This document shows positions 7,610-14,721 of a stretch of DNA of 17,507 bases, one piece after another. The notes below the pieces were generated by a model. That model saw only the letters and a list, made by a program, of their open reading frames with translations. It was not told where the DNA came from and ran no database searches. Numbering within the stretch: position 1 is the stretch's first letter; each line of letters starts with the position of its first letter. A program made the position numbers and the translations under genes. Origin of the DNA: Lachnospiraceae bacterium. GTDB taxonomy: Bacteria > Bacillota_A > Clostridia > Lachnospirales > Lachnospiraceae. The DNA lies in assembly GCA_017416505.1 (NCBI GenBank), contig JAFQCI010000167.1, forward strand, positions 1 through 17,507, given 5' to 3'.

Positions 7610-8880
7610 ATTCCATCACTTCCTTTAATTAAATTCTCCCCACTTGGTAGTACTCCATCCATATAGTCTGATGCAACGGTAACTCCGGAAATGGCAGTAT
7701 TTTTTCCGATTCGGACACCGGCAGGAATATAACTTCCTTCCCCAATCACCGATATTCCATCCGAATAAATATGTGGAGCCACTCTATTCGGAACCTCATC
7801 AAAACAACCTATATGTGTATTCTCTTCTATAGTAGTGTTTTCTGCTATAATACCTTTATAAATATTTACGTTTTTCCCTATCTTACAGTCATTCATAATG
7901 ATAGTGTCCCGAATAACTGCACCCTCTGCAATATACACACCGGAGCCAATCACAGAATGTTCCACCGTTCCATAAACTTCCGTACCTTCCCCAATGATAC
8001 TTCCCCCTACATGAGAGGTATTGGAAATAAACTGTGGGGTAGTACGATCATTTTTCGTGTAAATTCTCCAGAATTCTTCATACAAATTAAATTCAGGAAC
8101 CAGGTTAATCAATTCCATATTAGACTGCCAGTAAGAAGCAAGGGTTCCTACATCCTTCCAATATCCCCTGTAATTATAAGAATAAATTCTGTTTCCGCAA
8201 CTATGACAATACGGAATGATATGCTTACCAAAATCACAGGCGGCTTCCTGGGATAAAGACCGCAATGCATTCTTTAACACCTCCCAGGTAAAAATATAAA
8301 TACCCATAGAGGCCTGATTGGACTTTGGATTTTCCGGCTTTTCTTCAAATTCTTTGATTCTTCCATTAGAATCTGCAATGACTACCCCGTAACGGTGGGC
8401 ATCTTCATAAGGTACCTGAATGGTAGCAATGGTAACGTCTGCATTACACGCCTTATGATAGTCAAGCATGACCGCATAATCCATCTTATAAATATGATCC
8501 GCGGACAAAATCAATACATAATCCGGATGGTAATACTCCATGTATTCTAAATTCTGGTATATGGCATTGGCAGTACCGGTATACCACTGACTGTTCGAAC
8601 TCTTCTCATAAGGTGGAAGCACCGTAACACCACCAATATTTCTATCTAAGTCCCACGGAATACCAATTCCAATATGCTGATTCAGACGAAGGGGACGATA
8701 TTGGGTTAATACCCCCACTGTATCTATGCCGGAATTAATGCAGTTACTAAGCGGGAAATCAATGATTTTATACCTTCCCCCAAAGGCAACTGCCGGTTTT
8801 GCAAGTTTAGAAGTAAGAACTCCCAAGCGACTCCCCTGTCCCCCGGCAAGTAACATGGCAATCATCTCTTTCTTTATCAA
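7606..8880 (-). CDS. glgC: GlgC, glucose-1-phosphate adenylyltransferase catalytic subunit
   Basis: 424 aa. It makes ADP-glucose from ATP and glucose 1-phosphate, the first committed step of glycogen synthesis. The N-terminus [19 protein letters not shown] carries the nucleotide-binding loop (about 9-19). [39 protein letters not shown] and YWKDVGT are the family motifs, and a hexapeptide beta-helix fills the last 110 residues. I chose the TTG at 8880 as start: GAGGTG lies just upstream and the resulting N-terminus aligns with the family. ATG codons further upstream (8949 and beyond) would add residues unlike any GlgC and lack a ribosome binding site. It is first in the glgC-glgD pair. Confidence 0.95.
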   Translation of the reverse strand: MIKKEMIAMLLAGGQGSRLGVLTSKLAKPAVAFGGRYKIIDFPLSNCINSGIDTVGVLTQYRPLRLNQHIGIGIPWDLDRNIGGVTVLPPYEKSSNSQWYTGTANAIYQNLEYMEYYHPDYVLILSADHIYKMDYAVMLDYHKACNADVTIATIQVPYEDAHRYGVVIADSNGRIKEFEEKPENPKSNQASMGIYIFTWEVLKNALRSLSQEAACDFGKHIIPYCHSCGNRIYSYNYRGYWKDVGTLASYWQSNMELINLVPEFNLYEEFWRIYTKNDRTTPQFISNTSHVGGSIIGEGTEVYGTVEHSVIGSGVYIAEGAVIRDTIIMNDCKIGKNVNIYKGIIAENTTIEENTHIGCFDEVPNRVAPHIYSDGISVIGEGSYIPAGVRIGKNTAISGVTVASDYMDGVLPSGENLIKGSDGI

Positions 8881-8973
8881 AGGAAACACCTCTCTTCCAT
8901 AGAATAATCTCATCAAAACCCGTATTTTTACACAAGTTGGATGATTCACGACATATCGTAGATAATTACCTAT

Positions 8974-9002
8974 ATCTTATCATATTTTACAGCAAGCCTC
9001 AA
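8974..9002 (-). promoter_or_regulatory. promoter of glgC-glgD
   Basis: On the minus strand TTGAGG (plus 8997-9002) is followed, 17 bp on, by TAAGAT (plus 8974-8979). It lies about 95 nt before the TTG start and divergent from the murC promoter. Confidence 0.6.
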
Positions 9003-9026
9003 GGGAAAATACTTGCATTTTCATAG

Positions 9027-9055
9027 TAGACGAACATGAAAAAAAGTCCTATAAT
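9027..9055 (+). promoter_or_regulatory. promoter of murC
   Basis: TAGACG at 9027-9032 and a perfect TATAAT at 9050-9055 are separated by 17 bp. The 5' leader is about 105 nt, longer than needed, and contains the small palindrome at 9073-9096. Confidence 0.7.
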
Positions 9056-9072
9056 AGATGACAGGAATTGAT

Positions 9073-9096
9073 GTTACTGTTCACATATCACAGTAA
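9073..9096. repeat. small palindrome in the murC leader, related to 14642-14678
   Basis: TTACTGT (9074-9080) and ACAGTAA (9090-9096) form an inverted repeat with a 9-nt loop. The left flank GTTACTGTTCAC matches 11 of 12 bases of the left arm of the palindrome beyond prs. It may be a degenerate copy of a dispersed palindromic repeat. Confidence 0.5.
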
Positions 9097-9164
9097 ATCA
9101 TGAAGATTTAATGAAAAGAATCTGATAAGATGGCTTGTATCCGTCCTATCAATAGGAGGCTCTA

Positions 9165-10544
9165 ATGTACAATATTCAATTTAACCAACCTTGCCATGTC
9201 CATTTTATGGGAATCGGCGGAATCAGCATGAGTGGTCTGGCAGAAATTTTATTAAATGCCGGTTTCACCATCAGCGGTTCCGACCAGAACGCTTCTTCCA
9301 TTACGGAACACTTAGAATCCCTTGGTGCTTCCATCCACATTGGACAATGCAAAGAAAACATAAATGATTCCATAGACCTTGTTGTATACACCGCAGCAAT
9401 TTCCAAAGAAAATGAGGAATATGTGGCAGCCCTGGAAAAGCAGATTCCTATGTTGTCACGGGCGGAGTTATTAGGTCAGTTAATGACCAACTATGAAACT
9501 CCCATTGCGGTTTCCGGAACTCATGGAAAAACCACTACTACTTCCATGCTGACTCATATTTTGTTAGCTGCAGACTGCGACCCTACCATTTCTGTCGGCG
9601 GAATACTAAAAGCCATTGGCGGTAATATCCGTGTAGGAAAGTCACCATTGTTTGTAACAGAAGCCTGCGAATATACCAACAGCTTTTTGTCCTTTTTCCC
9701 AAAGATTAGCGTAATTTTAAATGTGGAAGAAGACCACCTGGACTTTTTCAGTGGAATCGAAGAAATTACAGAATCTTTCCACAAGTTTGCTGGGAAGCTT
9801 CCGAAAGAGGGACTGTTAGTCATAAATGGAGATATCCCCACCAAAGATGCTATTTTAGAAGGACTTAACTGTAAAGTAAAAACTTATGGAACTTCAAAAG
9901 AAAATGACTACTATCCTGCCAATATCTCTTATGATGAAACCGGAAATTCCTCTTTTGACTTATATTTCGGGGACGAATTGGAAGGTCATTATACTTTAAA
10001 AGTAGGCGGAGAACATAATATTTATAATGCCATTTCTGCTATCATTGTTGCAAAGGAACTTGGCATTCAAAATGAGCAAATCAACGAAGGTTTTTCTACA
10101 TTTTATGGAACAAACCGCCGTTTCGAATACAAGGGTGATTTATGTGGCGTTCATGTTATCGATGACTATGCCCACCACCCAACAGAAATCCAGGCTACTT
10201 TAGACGCTGCAGCCCGTTATCCACATAAGGAACTTTGGTGTGTGTTCCAACCACATACTTATTCCCGTACCAAGGCATTTTTAAATGAATTTGCTGAAAC
10301 CTTAAGCAAGGCGGACCATGTTGTACTGGCTGATATTTACGCTGCCAGAGAAGTAGATACCGGTGAAATCAGTTCAAAGGACTTAGCAGAAAAAATCGCA
10401 GCCTACGGAACTGATGTACATTATTTCCCTTCCTTTGATGAGATAGAAACTTTTTTATTAACAAACTGCAAAAAAAATGATTTGTTGATAACTATGGGTG
10501 CCGGAAATGTTGTGAACATTGGAGAATCGCTTTTAAATTTATAG
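9165..10544 (+). CDS. murC: MurC, UDP-N-acetylmuramate--L-alanine ligase
   Basis: 459 aa, the normal length. It is a cytoplasmic ATP-dependent ligase that adds L-alanine to UDP-MurNAc, the first residue of the peptidoglycan stem peptide. HFMGIGGISMSGLAEIL (13-29) is the UDP-substrate-binding domain of MurC/Mpl. GTHGKTTTTSML (118-129) is the Mur ligase ATP loop. EACEYTNSFL, NVEEDHLDFF and IDDYAHHPTEIQ are further family motifs; the last favours MurC over MurD/E/F. Mpl is the nearest alternative but is absent from most Firmicutes. The ATG follows AGGAGG by 8 nt. The gene stands alone, and its stop codon abuts the first DnaA-like box. Confidence 0.97.
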   Translation: MYNIQFNQPCHVHFMGIGGISMSGLAEILLNAGFTISGSDQNASSITEHLESLGASIHIGQCKENINDSIDLVVYTAAISKENEEYVAALEKQIPMLSRAELLGQLMTNYETPIAVSGTHGKTTTTSMLTHILLAADCDPTISVGGILKAIGGNIRVGKSPLFVTEACEYTNSFLSFFPKISVILNVEEDHLDFFSGIEEITESFHKFAGKLPKEGLLVINGDIPTKDAILEGLNCKVKTYGTSKENDYYPANISYDETGNSSFDLYFGDELEGHYTLKVGGEHNIYNAISAIIVAKELGIQNEQINEGFSTFYGTNRRFEYKGDLCGVHVIDDYAHHPTEIQATLDAAARYPHKELWCVFQPHTYSRTKAFLNEFAETLSKADHVVLADIYAAREVDTGEISSKDLAEKIAAYGTDVHYFPSFDEIETFLLTNCKKNDLLITMGAGNVVNIGESLLNL

Positions 10545-10749
10545 TTATCCACATTATCCACAGGTTTATTCACAATTTATGTGAACGAAATCTGTGGATT
10601 TTTTTGTTTACATAACGAATTATTTCGAATTTTTAATTTCTGCTGTTTTCCACCAAATTTCAGCCTTTTTTCTCCTGTAAACGAATTATGTCCACCAACT
10701 TATCCACATTGTCCACAATTTCCACAAATTTTTGAGTGCTTTGTCCACT
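10545..10749. promoter_or_regulatory. two tandem arrays of DnaA-box-like 9-mers
   Basis: This gap contains matches to the DnaA box TTATNCACA. Array 1: TTATCCACA at 10545-10553 and 10554-10562, directly adjacent, then TTATTCACA at 10566-10574. Array 2: TTATCCACA at 10700-10708, TTGTCCACA at 10709-10717 and the weaker ATTTCCACA at 10718-10726, on a strict 9-bp period. Further 7-of-9 matches are TGTGGATTT (reverse, 10593-10601) and TTGTCCACT (10741-10749). About 125 bp of A/T-rich DNA separates the arrays. DnaA-box clusters at replication genes outside oriC are known in Firmicutes. Here it lies just ahead of the dnaD/dnaC promoter, so DnaA control of helicase-loader expression, or DnaA titration, is likely. 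Confidence 0.75.
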
Positions 10750-10761
10750 AAAATTTTTCAA

Positions 10762-10790
10762 TTTACAATCCCAAAATCCTGTATTATAAT
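10762..10790 (+). promoter_or_regulatory. promoter of the dnaD-dnaC pair
   Basis: TTTACA at 10762-10767 and TATAAT at 10785-10790 are separated by 17 bp, an almost perfect sigma-A promoter. Its -35 begins 13 bp after the last weak DnaA-like box, so a DnaA filament on array 2 would lie next to RNA polymerase. Confidence 0.8.
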
Positions 10791-10823
10791 TGTGTCGTAA
10801 ACGAGAGAACAAGGGGAACTTTC

Positions 10824-10849
10824 TTAGGAAATTCAAGGAATTTCCCTAA
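10824..10849 (+). promoter_or_regulatory. leader hairpin of the dnaD transcript
   Basis: TTAGGAAATTC (10824-10834) pairs with GAATTTCCCTAA (10838-10849) with one bulged base and a 3-nt loop. It lies in the roughly 100-nt 5' leader, is not followed by a U run and so is not a terminator. It may stabilise the mRNA or bind a regulator. Confidence 0.5.
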
Positions 10850-10896
10850 AACAGATACACCTGATGTAACATTCAACAGAATGAAGGAAGTGAAAC

Positions 10897-11985
10897 ATGA
10901 ACCAATTTTCAATTACTGCAAAAAATCAACCAACTTATACCATTGTTCCAGATTCTTTCATCCTGGAATATATGCCAAGGGCAAACGGCTCTTATGTTAA
11001 GGTATACTTATATCTATGCCTTGCATTATCGAAAAACCGTCCCCTTTCTATCAGCGAATTGGCAGAATCCTGCAACGAAACAGAAAATGATATCAAACGT
11101 GCCTTGCAGTATTGGGAAAAGGAGGGCTTACTTTCTCTTCACATCAGTCCAAACCGCACTTTAACAGGCATCGTTCTACTGACTCCGGTAAAGGAAACTC
11201 CAAAAGAGTTTGCATTGGAAACTCCGGAAACAATAACCTCGGAACCGGAACTTGCTACTGCGAAAGAAGTTCCTACTCCACCGAAAAAAGAATACTCTGT
11301 TGTTCAAATCAAAGAACGAGAAAAAGATACTTCTTTTTCCCAATTGGTTTACATGATAGAAACTTATTTCGGCAGACCTTTTACCCAGACCGATTACCAC
11401 AGTTTAATCTACATTCTGGATGATTTGGAATTTTCTTTAGAGCTTTTAGAATATCTGGTAGAATATTGTGTTTCTAAAAATAAAACCAGTATGCGGTATA
11501 TCGAAACCGTTGCCATAGCCTGGCATAAAGAGGGCATTAAAACCATAAAGGCTGCAAAACTGCAGTCCAGTTCTTATAATGAACTTTATACCTTAGTGTC
11601 CAAATCCTTGGGACTTGGACGTGCCATTACCAGCGTAGAAGCGGACTTCATTGATAACTGGCAGAATAAGCTGGGATTTGAAGCCCCTATGATTCAAGAA
11701 GCTTGTAATCGTGCGGTTCTTCACTCACCAACCAGCGGAACCATAACTTATGTAAACGGAATTCTGGAAACCTGGAACAATGCTAAGGTACATAACTTTT
11801 CTGAACTGGCTAAATTTGATGAAGAATATAAGAAAACACAGGCATTAAAACAAAATAAAGCCAATGCCGGTGCCACCAAGAAAGCCTTAAATTATTCCCA
11901 GAGAACCTATAACCCGGACTCTTTGGATAGTTTGTTCTTAGAAGAGGTAAACCGTACCCCATCCCAAGGAAGGAATGAATCATGA
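10897..11985 (+). CDS. DnaD/DnaB-like replication initiation protein
   Basis: 362 aa. Residues about 20-90 form a winged helix of DnaD N-terminal type (MPRANGSYVKVYLYLCLALS, then LSISELAESCNETENDIKRA). A Glu/Pro-rich linker (about 98-135) follows. Two copies of the DnaD C-terminal (DnaB_2, PF07261) domain come next: about 147-220, with the signature YIETVAIAWHKEGI, and about 228-300, with YVNGILETWN. In Bacillus, DnaD and DnaB remodel origin DNA and recruit the helicase loader complex after DnaA; clostridia usually have one such protein, with duplicated C-terminal modules as here. The gene is preceded by GAAGGAAGTG and overlaps the helicase loader gene by ATGA, supporting a shared role. I give no symbol because DnaD and DnaB cannot be separated without alignment. 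Confidence 0.9.
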   Translation: MNQFSITAKNQPTYTIVPDSFILEYMPRANGSYVKVYLYLCLALSKNRPLSISELAESCNETENDIKRALQYWEKEGLLSLHISPNRTLTGIVLLTPVKETPKEFALETPETITSEPELATAKEVPTPPKKEYSVVQIKEREKDTSFSQLVYMIETYFGRPFTQTDYHSLIYILDDLEFSLELLEYLVEYCVSKNKTSMRYIETVAIAWHKEGIKTIKAAKLQSSSYNELYTLVSKSLGLGRAITSVEADFIDNWQNKLGFEAPMIQEACNRAVLHSPTSGTITYVNGILETWNNAKVHNFSELAKFDEEYKKTQALKQNKANAGATKKALNYSQRTYNPDSLDSLFLEEVNRTPSQGRNES

Positions 11986-12995
11986 CACTCCAAAACAGTC
12001 AATATCTCGAAATTATGAAAGAATACGATGAGGAACAGCTTCTTCATAAAAAAGAATTAAAAGCCCGTCAGGAAGAAGTGTATGCTAAGGTTCCGGAAAT
12101 TAAGGAACTGGACCAGGAATTATCCGTAGGCTCTATTGCCAAAATGAAGGAATTGATTTTATCCGGTACTTCTATTTCACCGGAATCCATAAAGGAGAGA
12201 AATCAGATTCTTCGTGAAAAAAAGAAAGAACTCCTTAAGAAGAACGGCTTTTCTGCGGATTATCTTGAACCGATTTTTACTTGTAGACAGTGTAAAGACA
12301 CCGGTTACAACGAAAATCAGCAAAAATGTACCTGTCTTAACCAGAAAATCATCAAAAAATTATATGCCCAGTCCTACATTCAGCGTTTCTTGGAAACAGA
12401 AAATTTTGATACTTTTGATTTTTCTTATTATAGCCAAGAAAAAGAAGAAAAATTTCCTTTTTCCTCTTATGAAAATATTCAAAATGTATATCATAAATGT
12501 AAGGACTATGTAAAACAATTTGATAACAATGTAAATAACATTATTTTTACCGGTTCTACCGGTGTAGGAAAGACATTTCTTGCAAAATCCATTGCCAAAG
12601 ATTTATTAGATTCTGGGCATACCGTACTTTATCTTAGTGCGCCAAAGCTATTGGAACAGATTCTTCCTACCTTAAAAAAAGGGGGAGCATTGGATTCAGA
12701 ACTGCAAGGACTTTCTTCCTATATATATGATGCCCAGTTGTTGATTATGGATGATTTAGGAACGGAATATACTACATCCTATACCATAACCATGTTACAA
12801 TCTCTGTTAAACGAGCGTCAGTTAAGGAATCATGCTACCATCATCACCACCAATTACTCCATTCATGATATCAAAGAACAGTATGGAGAACGAATTTCTT
12901 CCCGCATTCTGGAGTCCTTTCATGTATTTTTCTTATATGGACAGGATATCCGCTATCAAAAAAGAGAACGTCAAATGAAACAAAAGAATACGTAA
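11982..12995 (+). CDS. dnaC: DnaC/DnaI-type replicative helicase loader
   Basis: 337 aa. An N-terminal helical region (1-95) leads to a four-cysteine zinc-binding cluster (C101, C104, C116, C118; CRQCKDTGY, CTC), as in Bacillus DnaI. The AAA+ ATPase domain has a P-loop GSTGVGKTF (191-199), Walker B LLIMDDLG with D257/D258, and an ITTNYS sensor-like segment, ending with the arginine-finger region SSRILESF. It should load the DnaB/DnaC hexameric helicase onto single-stranded DNA. IstB transposition helpers share the ATPase fold, but no transposase is nearby and the partner is DnaD-like. The start overlaps the dnaD-like stop by 4 nt, with AAGGAAGG upstream. Confidence 0.93.
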   Translation: MTLQNSQYLEIMKEYDEEQLLHKKELKARQEEVYAKVPEIKELDQELSVGSIAKMKELILSGTSISPESIKERNQILREKKKELLKKNGFSADYLEPIFTCRQCKDTGYNENQQKCTCLNQKIIKKLYAQSYIQRFLETENFDTFDFSYYSQEKEEKFPFSSYENIQNVYHKCKDYVKQFDNNVNNIIFTGSTGVGKTFLAKSIAKDLLDSGHTVLYLSAPKLLEQILPTLKKGGALDSELQGLSSYIYDAQLLIMDDLGTEYTTSYTITMLQSLLNERQLRNHATIITTNYSIHDIKEQYGERISSRILESFHVFFLYGQDIRYQKRERQMKQKNT

Positions 12996-13015
12996 ACGAT
13001 GCGTAAAGTTTTTTC

Positions 13016-13044
13016 TTGACGAAAATAGGTTATAATGTTATAAA
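13016..13044 (+). promoter_or_regulatory. promoter of prs with extended -10
   Basis: TTGACG at 13016-13021 and TATAAA at 13039-13044 are 17 bp apart. A TG dinucleotide one base before the -10 makes it an extended -10 promoter. Transcription would begin near 13051 and give a leader of about 275 nt before the prs start. Confidence 0.75.
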
Positions 13045-13063
13045 CAATGTGGAAGGATTTTTT

Positions 13064-13293
13064 ATGATACAAGTGTAAAAATCAAAAAATGTATCAATCA
13101 TCATAGATATCATGTATTCAAAATATCTTTTGAACACATGATACCTACGGATTGCTTCGCACTTTGTGCTCTCGCAATCCTAAAAACATTCGAAATCCGC
13201 CCTATTCGGGCTACTTTCTCATGTTTTGCGGGTCCCAAAGTCATACTTTTTCATGCAAGCATGAAAAGTATGACCTTTTGACCCTGGTATCAT
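13064..13293 (+). other. nested palindromes: structured prs leader or inserted palindromic element
   Basis: The 329-bp gap between the helicase loader gene and prs is filled by paired elements. ATGATAC at 13064-13070 faces GTATCA at 13091-13096. A 15-bp stem with one mismatch and a TATC loop spans 13109-13142. ATGATACC (13138-13145) pairs perfectly with GGTATCAT (13286-13293), closing a domain of three hairpins: 13149-13180 (GGATTGC/GCAATCC with inner GCAC/GTGC), 13199-13211 (GCCC/GGGC), and 13230-13284 (GGGTC/GACCC enclosing a 16-bp stem with one bulge and an AA loop). The second and closing stems share 13138-13142, so they exclude each other. No U run follows. A frame at 13152-13379 through it is not considered coding. 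Confidence 0.7.
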
Positions 13294-13324
13294 TATATAA
13301 AATAATTTTACGGAGGAAAATGAA

Positions 13325-14500
13325 ATGCCAGAAGAAAGCAATTTTGATACGATACCGGTTGGAAGACTTGGTATCGTAGCCTTAGAAAGCTGCAAGGAAT
13401 TAGGAGAAAAGGTAAATAATTATCTCGTAAAGTGGCGTGACGAAAGAAAAAACGAACACAAAACCACCATCGCATTTAATGGTTATGAAAGAGATAATTA
13501 TTTAATCAATCATGCCTGCCCTCGTTTTGGTTCAGGTGAATCCAAAGGTATCATCAAAGAGTCTGTTCGTGGTACCGACCTTTACATTTTAGTGGATGTA
13601 TTAAATCATAGTTTGGAATATTCTCTTAGCGGTTCCAAGTGCAAAATGTCACCAGATGACCACTATGCTGATGTAAAGAGAGTCATCGCTGCAGTTGGAG
13701 GTAAGGCTAGAAAAATTACTGTAATCATGCCTTTCTTATATGAAAGCCGCCAGCATAAGAGAAGTACCAGAGAATCTCTTGACTGTGCTTTAGCACTTCA
13801 GGAATTATGTTCTCTTGGAGTGGAAAACATCATTACTTTTGATGCTCACGACCCTCGTGTACAAAATGCCATTCCATTAAAAGGGTTTGAAAATGTTCAA
13901 CCTACTTACCAATTTATCAAAGCATTGCTTCGTTCTACAGACGATTTGGAAATTGATAAGGACCATATGATGGTAATCAGTCCGGATGAAGGTGCTATGA
14001 ACCGTGCAATTTACTTTGCTAACGTTCTTGGTGTAGATGTTGGTATGTTCTACAAACGTCGTGACTATACTACTATCGTAAACGGACGTAATCCTATCGT
14101 TGCTCATGAATTCTTAGGTGATTCTGTAGAAGGCAAGGATGTTATTATCATTGATGATATGATTTCCTCCGGTGAAAGTATGTTAGATGTTGCCAGAGAA
14201 TTAAAGAAAAGAAAAGCAAGAAGAGTCTTCGCTCTTGCTACTTTTGGTTTATTTACCAACGGTTTGGATTCTTTTGATAAGGCAAAAGAAGAAGGCTTAA
14301 TTGAAAAAGTTATTACTACAAACGTAACTTATCAATCCCCTGAATTATTAAGTCGTGACTGGTATGTAAGTTCTGACTTAAGTAAGTATATCGCATTATT
14401 AATAGACCGTTTGAATCACGATACTTCTATCAGCGATATCTTAGACCCAACAGAAAAAATTCAGGCTAGAATCCAAGAATATATTTCTCAAAGAAAATAA
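13325..14500 (+). CDS. prs: Prs, ribose-phosphate pyrophosphokinase (divergent, long form)
   Basis: 391 aa against about 315 for typical bacterial Prs. It makes PRPP from ribose 5-phosphate and ATP, feeding purine, pyrimidine, histidine, tryptophan and NAD synthesis. Recognisable motifs are RFGSGESKGIIKESVRGTD (68-86; canonical RFxDGExxV...VRG), FLYESRQHKR (137-146; canonical YGYARQDRK), FDAHDPRVQNAIP (172-184; canonical DLHAxQIQGFF), MFYKRRD (241-247) and the PRPP loop VIIIDDMISSGESM (273-286; canonical VDDMIDTGGT). The extra length is an N-terminal segment (about 28-65), an insert (about 95-115) and a C-terminal extension after about 355. The divergence may alter allosteric control, which is inference. 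GGAGG lies 8 nt before the ATG. The preceding leader is highly structured. Confidence 0.9.
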   Translation: MPEESNFDTIPVGRLGIVALESCKELGEKVNNYLVKWRDERKNEHKTTIAFNGYERDNYLINHACPRFGSGESKGIIKESVRGTDLYILVDVLNHSLEYSLSGSKCKMSPDDHYADVKRVIAAVGGKARKITVIMPFLYESRQHKRSTRESLDCALALQELCSLGVENIITFDAHDPRVQNAIPLKGFENVQPTYQFIKALLRSTDDLEIDKDHMMVISPDEGAMNRAIYFANVLGVDVGMFYKRRDYTTIVNGRNPIVAHEFLGDSVEGKDVIIIDDMISSGESMLDVARELKKRKARRVFALATFGLFTNGLDSFDKAKEEGLIEKVITTNVTYQSPELLSRDWYVSSDLSKYIALLIDRLNHDTSISDILDPTEKIQARIQEYISQRK

Positions 14501-14560
14501 ACTGAGATAATTCATGGTCTTCATCATAGAAATATGATAATGTAAGTTTACTTGCTAAGA

Positions 14561-14600
14561 AAGGGTGTAATCCACTAAAGATTACACCCTTTTCTTTTTT
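14561..14600 (+). terminator. Rho-independent terminator after prs
   Basis: AAGGGTGTAATC (14561-14572) pairs perfectly with GATTACACCCTT (14580-14591) around a 7-nt loop, followed by a T-rich run to 14601. Confidence 0.93.
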
Positions 14601-14641
14601 TATATAAATTAGCCCGATAGCCAATCTGCAATGTCAATATT

Positions 14642-14678
14642 TTGTTACCGTTCACGAGGTACGAGTGTACAGTAACAA
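14642..14678. repeat. palindrome between prs and the PBP gene
   Basis: TTGTTACCGTTCAC (14642-14655) and GTGTACAGTAACAA (14665-14678) form an inverted repeat matching at 12 of 14 positions with a 9-nt loop. It lies between convergent genes, 44 bp beyond the PBP stop, and has short A/T flanks, so it may serve as the PBP terminator. Its left arm resembles the palindrome in the murC leader. Confidence 0.6.
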
Positions 14679-14721
14679 TATTTTTTATAGTTCTACTTGT
14701 TATTTCTCTTTCCCCTGCGTT

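Noticed and set aside
8881..8949. Upstream ATG extension of glgC
   Set aside because: It adds 23 residues foreign to the family, has no ribosome binding site and overlaps the expected transcription start region; the TTG at 8880 fits better.
10545..10896. Main chromosomal origin (oriC)
   Set aside because: DnaA boxes alone do not prove an origin; dnaA, dnaN, rpmH or gyrB are not in the window. Kept only as a DnaA-box cluster.
11982..12995. IstB-type transposition helper instead of helicase loader
   Set aside because: No transposase or terminal inverted repeats are present, the N-terminal zinc cluster matches DnaI, and it overlaps a DnaD-like gene.
13152..13379. Plus-strand frame of 75 codons in the prs leader
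   Set aside because: It runs through several perfect hairpins and into the prs gene in another frame; composition and lack of a ribosome binding site at its start argue against coding.
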